Assembly: GCA_002495065.1 (NCBI GenBank)
Contig: DADT01000031.1
Span: 171,578-235,577, forward strand
Direction: 5' to 3'
From: Methanoregula sp. UBA471
Lineage (GTDB): Archaea > Halobacteriota > Methanomicrobia > Methanomicrobiales > Methanospirillaceae
DNA length: 64,000 bases
Part shown: positions 59,435 to 64,000 of the stretch, piece by piece
Numbering within the stretch: position 1 is the stretch's first letter
Layout of the letters: the number at the start of each line of letters is the position of its first letter
Position numbers and translations under genes: made by a program
Notes under the pieces: model-generated
Told to the model about the DNA's origin: nothing
Seen by the model: the letters and a program-made list of their open reading frames with translations, nothing else
Database searches by the model: none

Positions 59435-62400
59435 ATGATTGTCAGTGACTGGTTTGACAAGGGTATCGCACTTGCCAGACTGAAAATGTTTTATGAAGCC
59501 ATCGCCTGTTTTGATGAAGTACTCAAGGTCAACCCCCGGAATGCCGATGCTCTCTATAATAAGGGAGTCGCTCTTGCCGGCCTGGGTAACTACGACCAGG
59601 CGATCTATTATTACGACCTTTCCCTCCGGATCAATCCCTATAATCCCGATGCCCTGAACAACAAGGGTATCGCGCTCGCTGCACAGGAAAAGTATGAAGA
59701 GGCGGTCGAATATTTCGATAAGGTTCTGAGGTTGAATCCGAAAAATGAACTTGTCCTCCTGAACATGGGCGGTGCCCTTGCCAAACTTAAAAAATATGAC
59801 GCGGCTCTCCTGCATTTTGATAAAGTCCTCCGGATTAATCCCCGCAATGCTGATGCGTTGTATGATAAGGGGGTCACGCTTGCCGGTCTTGGGAGGTATG
59901 ATGAGGCAATTGCATGTTATGATATGGTCATCAGGATGCAGATCTATCATACCGATGCCCTGAACAATCGGGGGGTTGCCTGTGCCGCTCTCGGGCGGTA
60001 TGAGGAGGCCGTTACCTGTTTTGACAAAGTGCTCAGGGTGCAGCCCCGCTACCTTACCGCACTGCACAACAAGGGACGCGCTTTTGCCCGGCTCGGAAAG
60101 CACGAGGAAGCGATTACCTGTTATGATGAGGTGCTCAGGGTATTCCCTGACAGTGCCGGTACGCTGAACAACAAGGGGGTAGCCCTTGACGATCTGGGAA
60201 GATATGATGAGGCAGTTTTCTGTTACCGCCAGTCCCTTGCAATCAATCCGGATAATATCGATGCATTGAATAACCTGGGTGTCACTCTTGCGGCCCTGGA
60301 AAAATTCGACGAGGCGGTTGAGTCGTACGATCGGTCTCTTGCAATCAATCCGGATAATGTGCTTGTGCTGGTGAACAAAGGACGCACTCTTGCCCGGCTC
60401 GGGAAGCACGAGGAAGCAGTCGCCTGTTTTGACGAAGTGCTGCGGCTCACTCCGGATAACGCGGAGGCGTTATACAACAAGGGAGTTGCCCTTGCGGCAT
60501 CAGGGAAGTATGAAAGTGCGGTCGAAAGCTACAACCGCTCACTTGAGATCAACCCGGGAAATGTCGTTGCACTGGTGAATGAAGGTCGTGCATTGGTAAA
60601 ACTGAACCGGCATGAGGAAGCGGTTGCCTGTTTTGATGCGGCTCTCCTAATACATCCCGGCAATGCAGGGGCACTCTTCAATAAAGGACTTGCTCTTGCT
60701 GCCTTACACATGCATGAACCGGCAATAGACTGTTTTGACCGGATTCTCCTGGTCAGTCCTGACAGTGCCGACGTGTTGCACTCCAAAGGTGTCTCCTGTG
60801 CAGCTCTTGGCAAGTACGATGAAGCCGTCGCTTTCTTCAACGAAGTCATCCGGCTCAATAAGGAGAGCGTCGGTGTATTGTACGACAAAGGACGTGCTCT
60901 TGCACGTCTCGGCATGGGTGATGAAGCGATTGCCTGCCTTGATCAGGCCTTCGCGATACATCCGGATACTGAAATGCTGAACGGAACAAGCGAGGTGTAT
61001 CCTGCCCCGAAAATGGATACGGAGCCTGTCGGGGGATATAATCAGGATCTCATGATAAGACCTGATACTGCCGATGACCTGAACTCAAAAGGAGTTGCTC
61101 TTGCCGGTCATGAACGGTATGAAGAGGCGCTCATCTATTTCGAAAAAGACCTCATCACCAACCCGGATAATGCCGTGATATGGAATAACAAGGGAGTTGC
61201 TCTTGCCTGTCTTGAACGATATGAAAAAGCAGTTTTGAGTTATGACCGCTCTCTGCAGATTGATCCGCATAATGTCACGGTCCTGGTGAACAAAGGTCGT
61301 GTCCTTGCGAAACTGAAGAGGCATAATGAAGCGGTCGCCTGTTTTGACGCGGTCCTCAGCATTAATCCGGATACGGCTGGATCTTTGAGCGATGAGGCTG
61401 CTGGTAGTACAGGTCCGGAACCGGCAGAGGATGTATCCCTGTACGAGCAGGAGCCTGAGGAAGAACCGGGTGAAGATGGCCTGAGTGATAAAGCGGTTGG
61501 CAGCTTCGGTTGGGAATCCATAGAGCCAGTATCCCTGTACGAGCAGGGGCCTGAGGAAGAACCGTTTAGAGAAGGCAGCCTGGGCCGTGAAACAGTTACC
61601 AGTATGGAACCGGAAGAGCCGGTATCCCTGTACGAGCAGGAGCCCGAGGAAGAACCGTTTAGAGAAGGCAGCTTGGGCCGTGAAACAGTTACCAGTATGG
61701 AGCCGGAAGAGCCGGTATCCCTGTATGAACAGGAGCCCGAGGAAGAACCGTTTAGAGAAGGCAGCCGGGGTAGTGAAACAGTTACCCGTGAGGAGCCGGA
61801 GGAGGCAGTATCCCTGTATGAACAGGAGACCCTGGAAGAGCCAGGTACTGAAGGGGGGACCCTGCTTGGGGAACGATCTGGCGACCTGACGGGGGAAGAA
61901 GAGATTTTCTGGTTTAATCCGGAGCCTGTTGAGGTTGCAGGTGAAGAAAATGGGGAGATTTTCTGGTTTGAAGAAGTGCCCGCAGAGGAGGCATCGGTTG
62001 GAGGCAGCCTGAGGGCAAAAGAGGCTGGCGGCTCCGGTGAGGTGTCGGAAGATGAAACCTCTCTGTATGACCAGGAGCCGGTGGAAGAAACAGATACTGA
62101 AGGTGCCCTTATAGACAAGGGCATTGCATGTGCTTCTGTCGGGCAGTTCGAAGTGGCGATTTCATGGTATGATCAGGTCCTCTCGAGAGATCCGGAGAAT
62201 CCTGACGCCCTGAACAATAAAGGGGTGGCACTTGCCGCCTTGAAAAAGGGTGAAGAGGCGCTCCTGTTTTTTAATGCCCTTCTGAAGACCACGCCGGAAC
62301 ATGAACTCGGTCTGACCAACAAGGGAGGTGTGCTTGCCGATCTGAAACGGTATAAAGAGGCCTGTGCATGTTTTGATCTCGTCATCAGGATCAATCCGGA

Positions 62401-63397
62401 TAACGCTGATGCATGGTACAATAAAGGGGTAACACTCGCCAGTCTTGGAAACTATGATGAGGCTGTCGGGTGCTATAACCAGGTCCTCCGTATTAGCCCG
62501 GATAACGTCAACGCCCTTAACAACAAAGGGATCGCGTACGCTGCCCTGAAAAAGTATGAAGAGGCCATTCTCTGTTACGACAATGCACTCAGGATCAACC
62601 CGGAATATGCACTATCATTGATCAACAAAGGTGTAGCCCTTGCCGAGCTGAGAAAATATGAAGAAGCCGTTGCATGTTTTGATGCAGTTATCAGGATTAA
62701 TCCGGAGTATGCGGAAGCATGGTATAATAAGGGAATTGCACTTGCAATCCTGGGAAAAGCCGATGAAGCAGTCCTCTGTTACGACCAGGTCCTCAGAGCT
62801 GATCCCGAAAATGCCGGAGCATGGGAAAATAAAGGTTTAGCCCTTGCGGTCCTGGAAAAAACAGAGGAGGCGGTCCTCTGTTTCGATCAGGTCATGAGGA
62901 TCGATCCTGATAATGCCGATGCATGGTATAACAAGGGACGTGCCCTCGCCCGGCTGAAAAAGTATGATGAAGCTGTCGCCTGTTTTGATCATGTCCTGCG
63001 GATTGATCCAAAGAACGAACCGGCTCTTCTGAGCAAAGGAGCTGCTCTTACCGACCTGGAAGAGGATGAAGATGCCATCGGGTGTTTTGATGCAGTCCTG
63101 CAGATTAACCCGGATAACGCTGAAGCACTGATCGACAAGGGGGTAAATCTTTCAAATCTCAAGCGGTACGATGCAGCCATAGCATCATATGATCAGGCTC
63201 TCAGGATTCATCCGGACCATACCGAGGCCCTGAACAATAAAGGAATTGCCTATGCAGCATTGAAGAGATACGAAGAGGCTCTCGAATGCTTCAACGCAGT
63301 CCTGAAACTGCACCCGGGGAATGAACTGGCCAGCCTTATCCGGGGAATCACGCTTGCTGCCATGAAACTGTCCGATGAAGGCAACGGTATCGTATGA
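59435..63397 (+). CDS. giant TPR protein with acidic repeat linker (1320 aa)
   Basis: A 1320-residue cytoplasmic scaffold. Residues about 1-640 and 890-1310 are near-continuous TPR repeats of 34 residues (for example KGVALAGLGNYDQAIYYYDLSLRINPYN, KGIALAILGKADEAVLCYDQVLRADPEN). A rough count is about 30. Between them (about 650-890) is a Glu-rich, Pro-rich linker built from EPVSLYEQEPEEEPF-REGSLGRETVTSMEPE units. At least three are nearly exact 31-residue (93-bp) copies, with looser copies on either side. The linker is probably disordered and separates two TPR superhelices. The N-terminal repeats align in order with the 47013 protein. ATG at 59435 follows AAGGAGAGC. Confidence 0.88.
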   Translation: MIVSDWFDKGIALARLKMFYEAIACFDEVLKVNPRNADALYNKGVALAGLGNYDQAIYYYDLSLRINPYNPDALNNKGIALAAQEKYEEAVEYFDKVLRLNPKNELVLLNMGGALAKLKKYDAALLHFDKVLRINPRNADALYDKGVTLAGLGRYDEAIACYDMVIRMQIYHTDALNNRGVACAALGRYEEAVTCFDKVLRVQPRYLTALHNKGRAFARLGKHEEAITCYDEVLRVFPDSAGTLNNKGVALDDLGRYDEAVFCYRQSLAINPDNIDALNNLGVTLAALEKFDEAVESYDRSLAINPDNVLVLVNKGRTLARLGKHEEAVACFDEVLRLTPDNAEALYNKGVALAASGKYESAVESYNRSLEINPGNVVALVNEGRALVKLNRHEEAVACFDAALLIHPGNAGALFNKGLALAALHMHEPAIDCFDRILLVSPDSADVLHSKGVSCAALGKYDEAVAFFNEVIRLNKESVGVLYDKGRALARLGMGDEAIACLDQAFAIHPDTEMLNGTSEVYPAPKMDTEPVGGYNQDLMIRPDTADDLNSKGVALAGHERYEEALIYFEKDLITNPDNAVIWNNKGVALACLERYEKAVLSYDRSLQIDPHNVTVLVNKGRVLAKLKRHNEAVACFDAVLSINPDTAGSLSDEAAGSTGPEPAEDVSLYEQEPEEEPGEDGLSDKAVGSFGWESIEPVSLYEQGPEEEPFREGSLGRETVTSMEPEEPVSLYEQEPEEEPFREGSLGRETVTSMEPEEPVSLYEQEPEEEPFREGSRGSETVTREEPEEAVSLYEQETLEEPGTEGGTLLGERSGDLTGEEEIFWFNPEPVEVAGEENGEIFWFEEVPAEEASVGGSLRAKEAGGSGEVSEDETSLYDQEPVEETDTEGALIDKGIACASVGQFEVAISWYDQVLSRDPENPDALNNKGVALAALKKGEEALLFFNALLKTTPEHELGLTNKGGVLADLKRYKEACACFDLVIRINPDNADAWYNKGVTLASLGNYDEAVGCYNQVLRISPDNVNALNNKGIAYAALKKYEEAILCYDNALRINPEYALSLINKGVALAELRKYEEAVACFDAVIRINPEYAEAWYNKGIALAILGKADEAVLCYDQVLRADPENAGAWENKGLALAVLEKTEEAVLCFDQVMRIDPDNADAWYNKGRALARLKKYDEAVACFDHVLRIDPKNEPALLSKGAALTDLEEDEDAIGCFDAVLQINPDNAEALIDKGVNLSNLKRYDAAIASYDQALRIHPDHTEALNNKGIAYAALKRYEEALECFNAVLKLHPGNELASLIRGITLAAMKLSDEGNGIV

Positions 63398-63513
63398 TCA
63401 ACAATAACAGCCGTTCGGCACCGGTAAGAACTGTTGAATGATCGGTATTCTGCGACAACCCCTCCTGCATGGCTCATTCTCTGCAGCTTGTCTGAATAAC
63501 TCTTCCCATCACC

Positions 63514-63965
63514 ATTGGAGAAACCCTGAGTTTTCCACAAATTGAAAGTATAAATTATACGGACGGGACAATGCCTGTAACTCCCGAACCGCCTCCTGCG
63601 CTTTTGATTGTGTCGTAGTACCTTCTCTGAGTTACGCTCCCGGGGGAGCTACAGAGGCGGGGGTGGAGGCATCACGTGCCGTACCCCCATAGCAGCGTTA
63701 AGAAAAATGTTCAAGGATTTCCCCTGTTAATTAAATCATGCCGATATGAGTCATGGAATATTTAATCCTCATAATTGCGATGAACCCTCCGCCCCCGACG
63801 GGGCGCCCCCGCGGCGGATCAGTGCCTGTAAGCATATTTGTAAACACCGCACTGCCCCGCCGTGCCTCGGAGAGGCCCTGAGGCGGGGAGCCCTCATATT
63901 ACATGGATTAATGATTTTCATGGTTCGGGTGTGAGCTCCCGGTTCATGTGTGTTTCAACAGAGCC
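63514..63965 (+). mobile_element. dispersed GC-core element, copy R8
   Basis: A plus-strand copy. It opens near GGAGAAACCCTGAG (63517), keeps the same core (GACGGGGCGCCCCCGCGGCGG near 63797), and ends GTTTCAACAGAGCC (63952-63965), the exact right terminus of R5. The left end is less well preserved than the right. The remaining bases to 64000 show nothing. Confidence 0.72.
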
Positions 63966-64000
63966 TAAGATCTCATTTTTTTTACATGAGACGTACTTTG

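Noticed and set aside
59336..60409. A 357-codon minus-strand frame opposite the start of the giant TPR gene, and a 182-codon one at 47364-47912
   Set aside because: Long antisense frames are expected opposite repetitive TPR codons; their sequence is the mirrored repeat (IxIDCKGxxV... every 34 residues), with no independent family and no start signal.

Overview
The window reads as chromosomal DNA of a methanogenic archaeon of the Methanomicrobiales, most likely a Methanoregula-type genome. The support is indirect: PAS-rich sensor kinases with methanogen-style phosphoacceptor boxes, an archaeosortase A with a PGF-CTERM protein, DUF2121, adenosine-specific kinase, two DUF3795 cysteine proteins, several archaeal lipoproteins, moderate-to-high GC, and purine-rich Shine-Dalgarno motifs before many starts. 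There are no rRNA or tRNA genes, no intact transposase and no CRISPR array, so the genus is an inference.

Layout. 1-3 kb: a CheB-CheR fusion running off the left edge, then a duplicated block of small stress-type proteins. 3-9 kb: a methyltransferase, a SagB-type nitroreductase and small unknowns, among copies of a dispersed repeat. 9-15 kb: a large PAS kinase followed by a response-regulator remnant, then four consecutive small unknown genes. 15-20 kb: DUF3795, a TetR regulator with two matching operators, an iron-sulfur flavoprotein, an Imm-5-like protein and a RelE-type toxin-antitoxin pair with a visible operator. 20-32 kb: MFS exporter, cyclase-family hydrolase, RecQ helicase, TIM-barrel isomerase, second kinase, an RNase III-fold protein. 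32-46 kb: alpha/beta hydrolase, lipoproteins, ferredoxin-type protein, dodecin, rhomboid protease, adenosine-specific kinase, slipin, and a HicBA pair. 46-64 kb: a TPR protein, tandem 221-223 bp repeats, archaeosortase A, an MgtA-like P-type ATPase, a PEGA/PGF-CTERM surface protein, a GntP-like permease, and a 1320-residue TPR protein with an acidic repeat-bearing linker.

The most distinctive feature is non-coding: a family of dispersed elements with GC-rich, strongly self-complementary cores and terminal inverted repeats related to GGCTCTGTTGAAAC. Copies lie near 3.3, 5.8, 7.6, 32.2, 37.5, 53.4-54.0 and 63.5 kb, with related fragments at 22.2, 27.9, 30.0 and 48.2 kb. A shorter family (18.2, 24.1, 24.2, 59.2 kb) may share the same type of termini. 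Several copies are mosaics, one supplies the stop codon of a gene, and one has a candidate 7-bp target duplication. With no transposase here they look like non-autonomous (MITE-like) elements. The window also holds several decayed gene duplicates: a DUF1328 remnant, an alpha/beta-hydrolase fragment, a membrane-protein tail, a response-regulator head and an ACT-domain fragment. Together they suggest a region shaped by duplication and decay.
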